Source of the DNA: Alicyclobacillus mali NBRC 102425
GTDB taxonomy: Bacteria > Bacillota > Bacilli > Alicyclobacillales > Alicyclobacillaceae
Length of the DNA stretch: 64,000 nt
Direction of reading: 5' to 3'
Assembly: GCF_001570745.1 (NCBI RefSeq)
Contig: NZ_BCSG01000003.1
Coordinates: forward strand, 124,001 to 188,000
Shown: in pieces, positions 1 through 15,858 of the stretch
Numbering within the stretch: the stretch's first letter is position 1
Layout of the letters: each line of letters opens with the position of its first letter
Program-made: the position numbers and the translations under genes
The notes under the pieces: model-generated
Databases searched by the model: none
What the model saw: only the letters and a program-made list of their open reading frames with translations
Told to the model about the DNA's origin: nothing

Positions 1-397
1 CGACGATGTACGGAACGCCGACCTGCCGGGACAGGAGGATGTGCTCGCGGGTCTGCGGCATCGGGCCGTCAGCAGCGGACACCACGAGGATGGCGCCGTC
101 CATCTGCGCAGCACCGGTGATCATGTTCTTCACGTAGTCAGCGTGCCCAGGGCAGTCCACGTGCGCGTAGTGGCGGTTGTCGGTCTCATACTCGACGTGC
201 GCCGTGTTGATGGTGATACCGCGCTCGCGCTCTTCCGGAGCCCTGTCAATGTCCTCGTAACGCTGCGCCTTTGCCTTACCCTTCGCAGCCAACACGGACG
301 TGATGGCAGCGGTCAGGGTCGTCTTGCCATGGTCGACGTGGCCGATGGTCCCAATGTTGACGTGGGGTTTCGTGCGCTCAAATTTCTCCTTAGCCAC
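1..397 (-). CDS. tuf: Elongation factor Tu (N-terminal part, cut by window edge)
   Basis: EF-Tu is the GTPase that delivers aminoacyl-tRNA to the ribosomal A site in the cytoplasm. The 132 visible codons give the N-terminal G domain. The P-loop GHVDHGKT lies at residues 19-26, the switch I segment with RGITINTAH follows, and DCPGHADY (G3) is near residue 81. The start is GTG at 395-397, preceded by a GGAG Shine-Dalgarno; the protein then begins [14 protein letters not shown], which matches the family exactly. The gene is the last of the str operon and begins 13 bases after the fusA stop. The rest, including NKxD and domains II and III, lies outside the window. Confidence 0.97.
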   Translation of the reverse strand, partial: MAKEKFERTKPHVNIGTIGHVDHGKTTLTAAITSVLAAKGKAKAQRYEDIDRAPEERERGITINTAHVEYETDNRHYAHVDCPGHADYVKNMITGAAQMDGAILVVSAADGPMPQTREHILLSRQVGVPYIV

Positions 398-410
398 CAG
401 AGTTCACTCC

Positions 411-2486
411 TTATTCGCCTTTGTTCTTCTTGATAATCCCCTCTGCAACGTTCCGCGGAACCTCGTCGTAATAGGCGAGTTCCATCGAATACGTGCCGCG
501 CCCTTGCGTGCGCGACCGCAGAGAGGTCGAATAACCAAACATCTCAGCCAGAGGCACATAGGCCTTGATGACGCTGGCGTTGCCGCGCGTCTCCATGCCC
601 TCCACGCGGCCGCGGCGGGCGTTGACGTCGCCCAGAATATCACCCATGTACTCCTCGGGCACCGTCACTTCGACGCGCATGACAGGTTCGAGGAGGGTGG
701 GATTCGCCTTCTCGGCACCAGCCTTCAGCGCCATGGATCCGGCGATTTTGAAGGCCATTTCGCTGGAGTCCACCTCGTGATACGAGCCGTCGTACAGCGT
801 GGCCTTGATGTCTACCAGCGGATAACCCGCCAGCACGCCATTGCGCATGGCCTCCTGGATGCCTTCTTCGACAGCGGGGATGTACTCCTTCGGCACCACA
901 CCGCCGACGATCTTGTTCTCGAACACGAAGCCCTGCCCGCGCTCGAGCGGCTCCAAAATGATCTTGACGTGGCCATATTGGCCGCGCCCGCCCGACTGCC
1001 GGACGAAGCGCCCCTCTTGATCCACGCGCTTCGTGATGGTCTCGCGGTACGCCACCTGGGGCTTGCCCACGTTGCACTCGACCTTGAACTCGCGCTGCAT
1101 GCGGTCGACGATGATCTCCAGGTGCAGCTCGCCCATTCCCTGGATGATGGTCTGACCCGTCTCCTGGTCCGTGTACGTCCGGAAGGTCGGATCCTCTTCG
1201 GCGAGCTTCTGGAGCGCGAGCGCCATCTTGTCCTGGTCCGCCTTGGTCTTCGGCTCGATGGACACCGAGATGACCGGGTCCGGGAAGTCCATGGACTCCA
1301 GAACGACGACGTTCTTCTCGTCGCACAAAGTGTCGCCCGTGGTGGTATCCTTGAGTCCCACAGCAGCGGCGATGTCGCCCGCGTAGACCTCTTCGATCTC
1401 CTCGCGGTGATTGGCGTGCATCTGCAAGATGCGTCCAATACGCTCGCGCTTGCCCTTGGTCGAGTTCAGCACGTACGAGCCCGACTGCAGCGTGCCTGAG
1501 TACACGCGGAAGAAGGCCAGCTTTCCGACGAACGGGTCGCTCATAATCTTAAACGCGAGCGCCGCAAACGGCTCGGTGTCGGACGAGTGGCGCTCCACCT
1601 CTTGACCCTCGGGCGTGAAGCCTTTGATGGCCGGGATGTCGTTCGGTGCCGGGAGATACTCCACGACGGCATCCAACATCGGCTGGACGCCCTTGTTGCG
1701 GTAGGAAGATCCGCACAGCACCGGGAAGAGGACGCCTTTGCAGGTGCCCTCGCGGAGCCCCGCCTTGATCTCTTCGATGGTCAGCTCTTCGCCCTCGAGG
1801 TACTTCATCATGAGTTCCTCGTTGACCTCGGCGACGGCCTCGATCATCTCAGCGCGCTTTTCCTCGGCGAGCGACTGCATCTCCGGCGGGATGTCCGTGT
1901 TCTCGGCGCGCGTGCCGAGATCGTCCGTGTAAATGATGGCCTTCATCTCGATGAGATCGACCATTCCCTTGAACGTGTCCTCCGCGCCGATGGGCAGCTG
2001 AATCGGGACCGCCTTGGCACCCAGGCGGTTCTTCATCTGATCGACGCACGCGAGGAAGTCCGCGCCCACGATGTCCATCTTGTTGACATAGGCGATACGA
2101 GGAACGTGATACTTGTCTGCCTGCCGCCACACCGTCTCCGACTGGGGCTCGACGCCCATTTTGGCGTCGAAGACCGCGACCGCCCCGTCGAGCACGCGCA
2201 GGGAACGCTCCACCTCGACCGTGAAGTCCACGTGCCCTGGCGTGTCGATGATGTTGATGCGGTGCCCCTTCCATTGACAGGTCGTAGCGGCGGACGTGAT
2301 GGTGATCCCGCGCTCCTGCTCCTGGACCATCCAGTCCATCGTCGCGGCACCTTCGTGCACCTCGCCGATCTTGTGGACGCGGCCAGTGTAAAACAGGATA
2401 CGCTCGGTCGTCGTTGTCTTACCGGCATCGATGTGAGCGATGATGCCGATATTCCGCGTCTTCTCGAGCGGGAATGCGCGTGCCAT
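411..2486 (-). CDS. fusA: Elongation factor G
   Basis: EF-G is the ribosomal translocase; it uses GTP to move tRNAs and mRNA after peptide transfer and to help recycle ribosomes. The 691-residue length is normal for bacterial EF-G. The G domain shows the P-loop AHIDAGKT at residues 17-24, RGITI in switch I, DTPGHVDF near residue 82 and NKMD near residue 137. Domains II-V follow, including the domain IV motif [11 protein letters not shown]. The ATG is preceded by GGGAGG. The gene lies between rpsG and tuf in the usual str-operon order and is probably co-transcribed with both. Confidence 0.98.
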   Translation of the reverse strand: MARAFPLEKTRNIGIIAHIDAGKTTTTERILFYTGRVHKIGEVHEGAATMDWMVQEQERGITITSAATTCQWKGHRINIIDTPGHVDFTVEVERSLRVLDGAVAVFDAKMGVEPQSETVWRQADKYHVPRIAYVNKMDIVGADFLACVDQMKNRLGAKAVPIQLPIGAEDTFKGMVDLIEMKAIIYTDDLGTRAENTDIPPEMQSLAEEKRAEMIEAVAEVNEELMMKYLEGEELTIEEIKAGLREGTCKGVLFPVLCGSSYRNKGVQPMLDAVVEYLPAPNDIPAIKGFTPEGQEVERHSSDTEPFAALAFKIMSDPFVGKLAFFRVYSGTLQSGSYVLNSTKGKRERIGRILQMHANHREEIEEVYAGDIAAAVGLKDTTTGDTLCDEKNVVVLESMDFPDPVISVSIEPKTKADQDKMALALQKLAEEDPTFRTYTDQETGQTIIQGMGELHLEIIVDRMQREFKVECNVGKPQVAYRETITKRVDQEGRFVRQSGGRGQYGHVKIILEPLERGQGFVFENKIVGGVVPKEYIPAVEEGIQEAMRNGVLAGYPLVDIKATLYDGSYHEVDSSEMAFKIAGSMALKAGAEKANPTLLEPVMRVEVTVPEEYMGDILGDVNARRGRVEGMETRGNASVIKAYVPLAEMFGYSTSLRSRTQGRGTYSMELAYYDEVPRNVAEGIIKKNKGE

Positions 2487-2513
2487 CGCGCCGCCTCCCT
2501 TCTAACCGTCAGA

Positions 2514-2984
2514 TTACCAGCGATAATGTGCGAATGCCTTGTTGGCTTCCGCCATGCGGTGGGTGTCCTCACGCTTGCGGACGGCGCCACCGGCGTTGTT
2601 GGCGGCATCCATCAACTCGGCAGCCAGGCGGTACTCCATGCCCTTTTCGCTCCGCAGGCGCGCGTATTGCACCAACCAGCGAAGGCCGAGGGAAATCCGG
2701 CGTTCCGGGCGCACCTCCACGGGCACCTGGTAGTTCGATCCGCCCACGCGGCGAGCCTTGACCTCCAGCACGGGCATCACATTCCGCATCGCCGCCTCAA
2801 AGACCTCCATCGGATCCTTGCCGGTGCGCTCGCGGATGATGTCGAACGCCCGGTAGACGATGCGCTCCGCGATCCCCTTCTTGCCGTCCACCATCACCTT
2901 GTTGATGAGGCGAGCCACCAACTTGTTGTTGTACACGGGATCCGGCAACACGTCACGCTTTGGGACGGGCCCCTTTCTCGGCAC
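2514..2984 (-). CDS. rpsG: 30S ribosomal protein S7
   Basis: S7 is a primary 16S rRNA-binding protein that nucleates the 30S head and contributes to the E and P sites. The 156-residue product has the normal S7 length and begins [16 protein letters not shown], as in Bacillus. The start is GTG at 2982-2984, with AAGGAGG a few bases upstream; an in-frame codon 30 bases earlier would add residues absent from the family. The stop is 27 bases before fusA, so the two genes are translated from the same messenger. Confidence 0.97.
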   Translation of the reverse strand: MPRKGPVPKRDVLPDPVYNNKLVARLINKVMVDGKKGIAERIVYRAFDIIRERTGKDPMEVFEAAMRNVMPVLEVKARRVGGSNYQVPVEVRPERRISLGLRWLVQYARLRSEKGMEYRLAAELMDAANNAGGAVRKREDTHRMAEANKAFAHYRW

Positions 2985-3053
2985 ACTGCCCCCTCCTTTC
3001 CAAACAAACCTCACGCCAAACTGAAATGCTCAACCGCGCGCAGCCGAACGCCC

Positions 3054-3467
3054 TTACTTCTTCGGCCGCTTCGCGCCGTACTTCGAGCGACCCTGCATGC
3101 GATCCTTCACACCGGCCGCATCCAACGCACCGCGGACGATGTGGTAGCGAACGCCAGGCAGGTCCTTGACGCGTCCGCCGCGCACAAGCACGACCGAGTG
3201 CTCCTGCAGGTTGTGCCCGATGCCCGGAATATACGCCGTGACTTCAATCGTGTTCGTCAGGCGAACACGCGCGTATTTCCGCAGGGCGGAGTTCGGCTTC
3301 TTCGGCGTCATCGTGCCCACACGCGTGCAGACACCGCGCTTTTGCGGAGACGGCAGATCCGTGAGCTTCTTGATCTGGCTGTTGTAGCCGAATTGCAGCG
3401 CAGGCGCCTTGGACTTCTTCACGACGGCCTTCCGGCCTTTGCGCACCAATTGGTTGATGGTCGGCAC
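3054..3467 (-). CDS. rpsL: 30S ribosomal protein S12
   Basis: S12 lies at the decoding centre and controls accuracy; it is the classic streptomycin-resistance target. The product is 137 residues and starts [15 protein letters not shown]. The loop [11 protein letters not shown], which contains the lysine that changes in streptomycin-resistant mutants, is unchanged, and the second conserved loop [13 protein letters not shown] is also intact. The start is GTG at 3465-3467 behind GAGGAGG. The open frame continues about 65 codons upstream, but that part resembles nothing in the family and is rejected. Confidence 0.97.
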   Translation of the reverse strand: MPTINQLVRKGRKAVVKKSKAPALQFGYNSQIKKLTDLPSPQKRGVCTRVGTMTPKKPNSALRKYARVRLTNTIEVTAYIPGIGHNLQEHSVVLVRGGRVKDLPGVRYHIVRGALDAAGVKDRMQGRSKYGAKRPKK

Positions 3468-3580
3468 CCGTGCACCTCCTCTCGTGTGTTCCAAATCACC
3501 GCGGTTGACCCTTTCGCAAGACCACAGACCCTGGCGGTTCATCGGTCCGCAAACAAAAAGCACGCCGAAGCGAAACGCCG

Positions 3581-3838
3581 CTACTCCCCCAGAATGCAGG
3601 CGGAAGCCGCGCCGACCTCTATGCCGCAAGCCTTCCCGAGTTGCCGCATGGTGTCGACCCATTCAATCGGAACTCCGAGCTTCGACGCCAATTGCACCAC
3701 GGGTTCTGTCACCCTCGGCTCGGCATCCTTCGCGACATACACGCACACCACACGACCAGACGGTTGCCTCAACGCCTTCAGCGTCTGGTTGGTGCCGACG
3801 GTCTTCTTCTTCGCTTGGCGTATGTCGTCAAGGGACAC
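3581..3838 (-). CDS. rplGB: L7Ae-family ribosomal/K-turn-binding protein (YbxF-like)
   Basis: This small protein belongs to the L7Ae/L30e fold family, which binds kink-turns in RNA; in Bacillus the YbxF homologue sits at the same place before rpsL. The 85 residues begin [20 protein letters not shown] and contain the core seen in the family ([12 protein letters not shown], then a hydrophobic [18 protein letters not shown]). The chosen start is GTG at 3836-3838 because GAGGAGG lies 8 bases upstream; earlier in-frame starts give an 82-99 residue range that fits less well. It is the first gene of the str operon, about 40 bases from the predicted transcription start. Its exact RNA target here is unknown. 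Confidence 0.85.
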   Translation of the reverse strand: MSLDDIRQAKKKTVGTNQTLKALRQPSGRVVCVYVAKDAEPRVTEPVVQLASKLGVPIEWVDTMRQLGKACGIEVGAASACILGE

Positions 3839-3886
3839 CGCACGATCCTCCTCAATGGAAAACATCGTGCTGACGCACACTAGGGA

Positions 3887-3916
3887 ATTCTATCATCGCG
3901 CTTTCCGGGCTGTCAA
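3887..3916 (-). promoter_or_regulatory. SigA-type promoter of the str operon
   Basis: Read on the minus strand, a perfect -35 TTGACA (3911-3916) is followed by an 18-base spacer and -10 TAGAAT (3887-3892). This predicts transcription start near 3880, about 40 bases before the L7Ae-like gene. The -35 lies inside the 3' arm of the hairpin that follows rpoC, so str-operon transcription can start independently of rpoBC. Confidence 0.75.
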
Positions 3917-3938
3917 CCAAACGCAGGTCGACAGCCCG
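3906..3938 (-). terminator. Hairpin downstream of rpoC
   Basis: CGGGCTGTC (3906-3914) and GACAGCCCG (3930-3938) form a 9-bp inverted repeat with a 15-base loop, starting about 25 bases after the rpoC stop. No T tract follows on the minus strand, so it may be a weak or Rho-assisted terminator, or a 3'-end stabiliser. It overlaps the -35 of the str promoter. Confidence 0.5.
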
Positions 3939-3962
3939 AATTTCCCAGCGCCTCGGCAGCCC

Positions 3963-7601
<3,639 letters not shown>

Positions 7602-7649
7602 CTTGTGCACCCTCCAATCGTCGTGCCTGGGTATCGGTCTCGCACAGGG

Positions 7650-11180
<3,531 letters not shown>

Positions 11181-11553
11181 AACCGTCACCCCTCAAGCGG
11201 ATTTGTTGGACGATGCGCAAAGGAGGCTTTGCATCAGAGGTCTTCTTGAGCTCGGACGAGCCAAGTCAGACAAAGAGACAAGCGCCGCACACAAAAAGAC
11301 GCCAGGACGACGCCCGATGAGCGACCGCCTGTTCTGGACTTTTGCGTGCAGCACTTCTCTTTCAACTCGGCATGCTAGACGATGATGGACACGCCAGTCG
11401 TATTCACCTATTCCCCAAAATGATGGATTTTATGCGCGAAGAGGAGGCATCCGTCCAAACAACTCAGTTTGCATTGGTTGATGATATCACATGCCGTTAT
11501 GTTGATCAAGTGAAAAATGCCCTTCCCACCTCCCGATGGTGGCGATGCCGGAC
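11181..11553 (-). other. Long rpoBC leader / intergenic region
   Basis: This stretch of about 370 bases separates the methyltransferase from rpoB. It holds one convincing promoter (11481-11509) and so gives rpoB an untranslated leader of nearly 300 bases. A small perfect hairpin, GCAAAG-GAGG-CTTTGC, lies at 11217-11232 near the rpoB start. I see no gene, no intrinsic terminator and no recognised riboswitch in it. Confidence 0.6.
11481..11509 (-). promoter_or_regulatory. SigA-type promoter for rpoBC
   Basis: On the minus strand -35 TTGATC (11504-11509) and -10 TATCAT (11481-11486) are separated by 17 bases. The predicted start is near 11474, almost 300 bases before rpoB. The match is 4/6 and 5/6 to the vegetative consensus. 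Confidence 0.6.
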
Positions 11554-12153
11554 CTACCGAGGTTGCCTCACCGCGCAGAACACATAGTAGCCCGCCTTCC
11601 TGTGCGCGATATCCACCCGCTCAAACAGTTCCCGCAGCTTCGCCTCGGTGGACGGCGCCCCGTGCTTCTTCTGAATCACAACCCAGAGCTTCCCTCCGGG
11701 CTTCAGGGCTCGCCGCGCCTCTTCGTACAGGCGAAACACCGTCGCCTTTCCCGCGCGAATCGGCGGATTCATCAGGACGTGATCGAATTGAACCTCAAGT
11801 TGCGGAGGGATGCCGTCGTGTTCAATCACCTTAGGTGGAGGCACAAGGTCCATCGTATTGCGACGCGCCAGCTCCACCGCCCGGCGATTGACGTCGATCA
11901 TCCACCATTCAACGCCAGCGTAGGCGCGGGCCAGAATCGCCGTCACCGGGCCGTAGCCACAGCCGAGATCGAGCGCGGATGCGGCGCCTGTCAAATCCAC
12001 CGATTCAATCAGGCGGCGCGTGCCTTCGTCCAAACCCGCCTTGCTGAACACACCGCGATCCGTCACCAACTCCACCGTGAAGCCGCGGACTTCAATCCGC
12101 ACGACGCGTTCTTCGCTCGGCGCAGAAGGATTGTCCCGAAAGTAATGCTCCAC
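11554..12153 (-). CDS. Class I SAM-dependent rRNA methyltransferase (YbxB/RsmC type)
   Basis: This is a 199-residue S-adenosylmethionine-dependent methyltransferase of the RsmC/RlmG group, which methylates guanine N2 in ribosomal RNA in relatives. The SAM-binding motif I reads ALDLGCGYGPV, and the N6/N2-amino methyltransferase motif IV is NPPIRAGK. A short N-terminal extension, EHYFRDNPSAPSE, is typical of the YbxB family. The start is GTG at 12151-12153 behind GGAGGTGG. In Bacillus ybxB also lies between rplL and rpoB, which supports a translation-related role; the exact rRNA position modified cannot be read from sequence. Confidence 0.88.
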   Translation of the reverse strand: MEHYFRDNPSAPSEERVVRIEVRGFTVELVTDRGVFSKAGLDEGTRRLIESVDLTGAASALDLGCGYGPVTAILARAYAGVEWWMIDVNRRAVELARRNTMDLVPPPKVIEHDGIPPQLEVQFDHVLMNPPIRAGKATVFRLYEEARRALKPGGKLWVVIQKKHGAPSTEAKLRELFERVDIAHRKAGYYVFCAVRQPR

Positions 12154-12174
12154 GTCGCCACCTCCGGCGCATCG

Positions 12175-12198
12175 AAAAAGGGTGCCCAATGGGCACCC
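12175..12198 (-). terminator. Intrinsic terminator after rplL
   Basis: On the minus strand a perfect 8-bp stem GGGTGCCC / GGGCACCC (12180-12198, loop ATT) is followed directly by TTTTT (12175-12179). It sits about 20 bases after the rplL stop and 22 bases before the methyltransferase start. It closes the L10-L7/L12 transcript, probably with partial read-through. Confidence 0.9.
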
Positions 12199-12217
12199 CT
12201 CTCGCACTGCAGTTGTC

Positions 12218-12589
12218 TTACTTGACCTCGACCGAAGCGCCAGCCTCTTCGAGCTTCGCCTTGATGCTCTCGGCCTCTTCCTTGGAGACCTTCTCCTTGA
12301 TGGGCTTCGGGGCGCCGTCCACGAGGTCCTTCGCTTCCTTCAGGCCGAGGCCCGTGATCTCGCGCACCACCTTGATGACGTTGATCTTCGAGGCGCCCGC
12401 GGACGCGAGGATCACGTCGAACTCCGTCTGCTCCGCCTGAGCGGCCTCACCAGCCCCCGGCATGGCACCCGCAAACGCGACCGGCGCAGCCGCCGTCACG
12501 CCGAACTCTTCCTCGATGGCCTTTACGAGCTCGTTCAACTCGAGCACCGTCATGTTTTTCACAGCTTCCAAGATCTCAGCCGTGGTCAT
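12218..12589 (-). CDS. rplL: 50S ribosomal protein L7/L12
   Basis: L7/L12 is the acidic stalk protein that recruits translation factors and is present in several copies per ribosome. The 123-residue protein has the N-terminal dimerisation helix ([19 protein letters not shown]), an alanine/glycine hinge near residues 38-55 and the C-terminal factor-binding domain ([20 protein letters not shown]). The start is ATG at 12587-12589 with GGAGG 8 bases upstream; a longer in-frame start would place the Shine-Dalgarno inside the gene. It is translated from the rplJ messenger and followed by a strong terminator. Confidence 0.98.
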   Translation of the reverse strand: MTTAEILEAVKNMTVLELNELVKAIEEEFGVTAAAPVAFAGAMPGAGEAAQAEQTEFDVILASAGASKINVIKVVREITGLGLKEAKDLVDGAPKPIKEKVSKEEAESIKAKLEEAGASVEVK

Positions 12590-12660
12590 CACAAAGCCCT
12601 CCTCATCCAATGTTCTGTATTCGAATCCAAACTCCGAACTTCACGCACCGAGCGCCTGCT

Positions 12661-13170
12661 TCACTCGGCAGGAGCAGCCTCGCCGTCCTGCTTTTCGGCC
12701 ACCTGCGACAGCACGTACGCCAGGTTGCGCATGGGCGCCTGCAGGACGCTGAGCAGCATCGACAGAAGCCCCTCGCGCGACGGCAGCTTCGCAAGCGACT
12801 CAATCTCCTTGGCATCGACGACCTTGCCCTCGACATAGCCGCCCTTGAGCTCGAGCGCCTTGTGTTCGCGCGAAAACTCGTGCAGGATTTTTGCCGGCGC
12901 AACCGGATCGTCATAGCTGAAGGCAATGGCCGTTGGTCCAGCCAGGAGCGCGTCCAGCCCCTCAATCTCGGCCTGCTCGGCGGCGCGCGTCGTCAACGTG
13001 TTCTTGACGACGGAGTATTCGATCCCGGCCTGGCGCAGGCGCGCCCGCAGCTCGGTGTCCTCCGCCACCGTGAGGCCGCGGTAGTCAGCGAGCACGATGC
13101 TCTTGCTGCGGCGCATCCGCTCGGCGACGGACTGCACGATCTGCTCTTTTTCGGCACGGCGAATCGCCAA
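12661..13170 (-). CDS. rplJ: 50S ribosomal protein L10
   Basis: L10 anchors the L7/L12 dimers to 23S rRNA at the stalk base. The 169-residue product contains IVLADYRGLTV, VVKNTLTTRA and REGLLSMLLSVLQAP, all typical. The start is TTG at 13168-13170, chosen because GGGGAGG lies 8 bases upstream and the protein then begins MAIRRAEKEQIV, as in the family; the open frame extends 29 codons further into the leader. L10 with L7/L12 is known in Bacillus to control its own leader by transcription attenuation, and such a leader is visible upstream here. Confidence 0.96.
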   Translation of the reverse strand: MAIRRAEKEQIVQSVAERMRRSKSIVLADYRGLTVAEDTELRARLRQAGIEYSVVKNTLTTRAAEQAEIEGLDALLAGPTAIAFSYDDPVAPAKILHEFSREHKALELKGGYVEGKVVDAKEIESLAKLPSREGLLSMLLSVLQAPMRNLAYVLSQVAEKQDGEAAPAE

Positions 13171-13338
13171 ATCGCCCACCTCCCCGCAAAATGTCACCTT
13201 TACACAGCGAAAGGCGCCTCGACGACGCGAGGCGCCCACGAAATTCGACATGCCCAATGCACATCGGTGCGGGAAACGCCTCGGCAGGCAACTTTCACTG
13301 CCCGATGAGGGCAGACCTGCTGTCTACGGCCTTTCGCT
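13171..13338 (-). promoter_or_regulatory. Ribosomal protein L10 leader RNA
   Basis: This untranslated leader of rplJ-rplL carries the family hallmarks of the L10 leader: the segment GTAGACAGCAGG near its 5' end and CCTGCCGAGG in the middle. An attenuator hairpin follows just before rplJ. The first ten transcribed bases (13338 back to 13329) are exactly complementary to the ten bases at 13215-13206, which include one side of the attenuator stem and its T-rich tail. This gives a clear choice between a closed leader and a terminator. By analogy with Bacillus, the L10(L12) complex binds the leader and promotes termination. Confidence 0.85.
13206..13236 (-). terminator. Attenuator hairpin in the L10 leader
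   Basis: On the minus strand a 9-bp perfect stem, GGCGCCTCG / CGAGGCGCC (13228-13236 with 13213-13221, loop of six bases), is followed by TTTCGCTGTG. Its distal arm overlaps the sequence able to pair with the leader 5' end, so the two structures exclude each other. The short T run suggests conditional rather than complete termination. Confidence 0.75.
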
Positions 13339-13344
13339 ATGGAT

Positions 13345-13373
13345 GTTATATCATACAAACACCATTCTGGCCA
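13345..13373 (-). promoter_or_regulatory. Promoter of rplJ-rplL
   Basis: On the minus strand a -35 TGGCCA (13368-13373) is followed by a 17-base spacer and an extended -10, TGA-TATAAC (core 13345-13350). The predicted start is close to 13338, exactly where the L10 leader begins. The promoter lies just after the rplA stop. Confidence 0.65.
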
Positions 13374-13391
13374 GCGGCCAGACCCGACGGC

Positions 13392-14093
13392 TCACTCGCC
13401 AACGGCCGCGCGCTGCGGGTTGACTCGAATGCCAGGGCCCATCGTCGACGAAACCGTCACGCCGCGCACGTACGTGCCCTTGGCGGCCGCCGGCTTCGCC
13501 TTCACCAGCGCACCCAAGAGAGCCCGGAAATTCTCCACAAGCTGCTCCTTCTCGAAGGAAGCCTTGCCAATCGGGCAGTGGATGATGCCAGCCTTGTCCA
13601 AGCGATATTCGACCTTACCGGACTTAATCTCGTTCACCGCGCGCGCGATGTCGAAGGTCACCGTACCGGTCTTCGGGTTTGGCATCAAGCCGCGGGGACC
13701 CAGAATACGACCGAGGCGGCCAACCGCCGGCATCATGTCCGGCGTCGCCACGGCCACGTCGAAGTCGAGCCAGCCCTGCGAGATCTTCTGAATCAGGTCG
13801 TCGTCGCCGACGAAGTCCGCGCCCGCCTCCTGCGCTTCGCGAGCCTTCTCACCCTTGGCAAACACGAGCACCCGTGGCGTCTTGCCCGTTCCGTGCGGCA
13901 GCACGACCGCGCCGCGGACCTGCTGATCCTGCTTCTTCGGATCCACGCCCAGCCGCACCGCGACTTCCACCGTCTCATCAAACTTCGCGGTGGCGGTCTT
14001 CTTCACGAGGTCCATCGCCTCGTCCACGTCGTACAGTTTATCGCGATCCACGAGCTTGTGAATCTCCTGGAGACGCTTGCTGAGCTTTGCCAT
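13392..14093 (-). CDS. rplA: 50S ribosomal protein L1
   Basis: L1 binds 23S rRNA at the mobile L1 stalk near the E site and, in many bacteria, represses its own messenger. The product of 233 residues shows [28 protein letters not shown] near residues 45-72 and [18 protein letters not shown] near residue 130, both diagnostic. The ATG (14091-14093) has GGAGG upstream; a start three codons earlier is possible but lies within the ribosome-binding site. It follows rplK after 59 bases. Confidence 0.97.
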   Translation of the reverse strand: MAKLSKRLQEIHKLVDRDKLYDVDEAMDLVKKTATAKFDETVEVAVRLGVDPKKQDQQVRGAVVLPHGTGKTPRVLVFAKGEKAREAQEAGADFVGDDDLIQKISQGWLDFDVAVATPDMMPAVGRLGRILGPRGLMPNPKTGTVTFDIARAVNEIKSGKVEYRLDKAGIIHCPIGKASFEKEQLVENFRALLGALVKAKPAAAKGTYVRGVTVSSTMGPGIRVNPQRAAVGE

Positions 14094-14152
14094 GTCACTC
14101 ACCTCCGCGTGGTAATCGGTTGTGGAAACCTCCCACGGCCTCCCGCATGCCG

Positions 14153-14581
<429 letters not shown>

Positions 14582-14732
14582 CACAGCCACCTCCTTCACT
14601 CGAGATGTGGTGTTCGGGGTTTGCCCTCCCACAGGAAACCATCTATGCGAGCCCAGCGTTGGCCAGGCTACAGAAAGCCGCCGGCGTGACGCCGACGAGC
14701 TCACTGCCATATGTCAGACGGCGCAAGCCACC

Positions 14733-15278
14733 TCATGGAAGGTGCTCCACCTGGGTAAAATCGGCCTCCAACGGCGTTTCCCGCCCGAACATGGAGACGA
14801 GAACCTTGAGCTTTTGATGCTCAGGGTGAACCTCTTCCACCGTCCCAACCATGTCTGCAAACGGACCGCTGATCAAGCGCACAACGTCGCCGACCTTGAA
14901 CTGGGCCACAGGCTTCGCCTCGTTGACACCCATGGAACTCAGGATCTGTTCGACCTCGTGCGGCATGAGCGGCATAGGTTTCGATCCGGCGCCGGGCGAT
15001 CCGACAAAGCCGGTCACCCCAGGCGTGTTGCGCACGACATACCAGGAATCGTCCGTCATGATCATCTCGACGAGGACATATCCCGGATAGGTCTTGCGCT
15101 GCACCACGCGCTTTTTGCCGTTTTTAATTTCCACAGCCTCTTCCGTGGGCACGACGACGCGAAAAATTCGGTCCTCCATGCCCATGGTCTGCACCCGGCT
15201 TTCGAGGTTGCTCTTCACCTTGTTCTCGTAGCCCGAGTATGTGTGAATCACATACCACTGCTTCTCAAGATTCTCCAT
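14733..15278 (-). CDS. nusG: Transcription termination/antitermination protein NusG
   Basis: NusG binds RNA polymerase through its N-terminal domain and links it to ribosomes, Rho or pausing signals. The 181 residues contain the NGN domain (WYVIHTYSGYENKVKSNLE, KTYPGYVLVEM, VRNTPGVTGFVG) and a C-terminal KOW domain (VGDVVRLISGPFADMVGTVEEV). The ATG at 15276-15278 gives MENLEKQWYVIH, close to the Bacillus start, but no clear Shine-Dalgarno precedes it. The in-frame ATG at 15306-15308, adding ten residues, is an alternative. It is co-transcribed with rpmG and secE. Confidence 0.95.
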   Translation of the reverse strand: MENLEKQWYVIHTYSGYENKVKSNLESRVQTMGMEDRIFRVVVPTEEAVEIKNGKKRVVQRKTYPGYVLVEMIMTDDSWYVVRNTPGVTGFVGSPGAGSKPMPLMPHEVEQILSSMGVNEAKPVAQFKVGDVVRLISGPFADMVGTVEEVHPEHQKLKVLVSMFGRETPLEADFTQVEHLP

Positions 15279-15314
15279 TGAGCAGGGCGAGCAGCCCGCC
15301 ACCCCCATGACGCG

Positions 15315-15548
15315 TTAGTCTACGCCGATGGCCGACATCGCCGCAGAAATCCCGATGTCAAAACCCCAGATGAGCACGCCCAAAATGGCACACACCAAAA
15401 GACAGGCCGCCGTGTACACAATGACCTCACGGCGCTTCGGCCAACGAACGCGCTTTAACTCCCGGAACGACTCCTTGAAGAAGGCGACGATGCCCGTGCG
15501 CTTCGCGTGCTGATTCAGTTCCACGAGGGTATCGTTCGGTTTCGCCAC
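15315..15548 (-). CDS. secE: Preprotein translocase subunit SecE
   Basis: SecE clamps the SecY channel in the cytoplasmic membrane. The 77-residue product has the usual amphipathic segment (FFKESFRELKRVRWPKRREV, residues about 23-42) followed by one membrane helix (YTAACLLVCAILGVLIWGF), the single-helix layout of Gram-positive SecE. The start is GTG at 15546-15548 with GGAG 8 bases upstream. The gene is between rpmG and nusG, as expected. Confidence 0.95.
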   Translation of the reverse strand: MAKPNDTLVELNQHAKRTGIVAFFKESFRELKRVRWPKRREVIVYTAACLLVCAILGVLIWGFDIGISAAMSAIGVD

Positions 15549-15582
15549 GTTCGATGCTCCTTTGTGGGCCAAGAGCGGCGCC

Positions 15583-15732
15583 TTAACGGGTCTCGCGGTG
15601 CGTCGTGTGCGAGTTGCAGGTGGGGCAATACTTTTTCAGCTCGAGACGATCCGGATCATTCTTCTTGTTCTTCGTCGTCGTATAGTTCCTCTGTTTGCAC
15701 TCCGTGCAAGCGAGGGTGATGATCTCGCGCAT
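15583..15732 (-). CDS. rpmG: 50S ribosomal protein L33
   Basis: L33 is a small basic protein of the large subunit near the E site. Reading the minus strand from ATG 15730-15732 gives 49 codons: [20 protein letters not shown] at the N terminus, then [15 protein letters not shown] and a stop at 15583. The two CxxC pairs mark the zinc-binding type. GGAGG lies six bases upstream. It starts the rpmG-secE-nusG unit, matching the sigH-rpmGB-secE order of Bacillus. Confidence 0.95.
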   Translation of the reverse strand: MREIITLACTECKQRNYTTTKNKKNDPDRLELKKYCPTCNSHTTHRETR

Positions 15733-15830
15733 TTTGGCACCTCCCCGTGTCAACCGACCACGAAACCGATCTCTCGGTCATGGACGCAGAAACAGAAGAA
15801 CCCCCGAACCGGGGCTCATACCTGCACAAC

Positions 15831-15858
15831 ATTATCATATCACGTTGCGCACCGTCAA
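15831..15858 (-). promoter_or_regulatory. Promoter of rpmG-secE-nusG
   Basis: Minus strand -35 TTGACG (15853-15858), a 16-base spacer and -10 GATAAT (15831-15836) overlap the 3' end of sigH. The predicted start is near 15824, about 90 bases before rpmG. A small GC-rich hairpin (CCCCGAACCGGGG, 15803-15815) lies in the resulting leader. Confidence 0.6.

Noticed and set aside
13171-13257. N-terminal extension of rplJ into the leader
   Set aside because: The open frame is present, but it crosses the attenuator hairpin and the L10 family starts at the TTG with a good Shine-Dalgarno.
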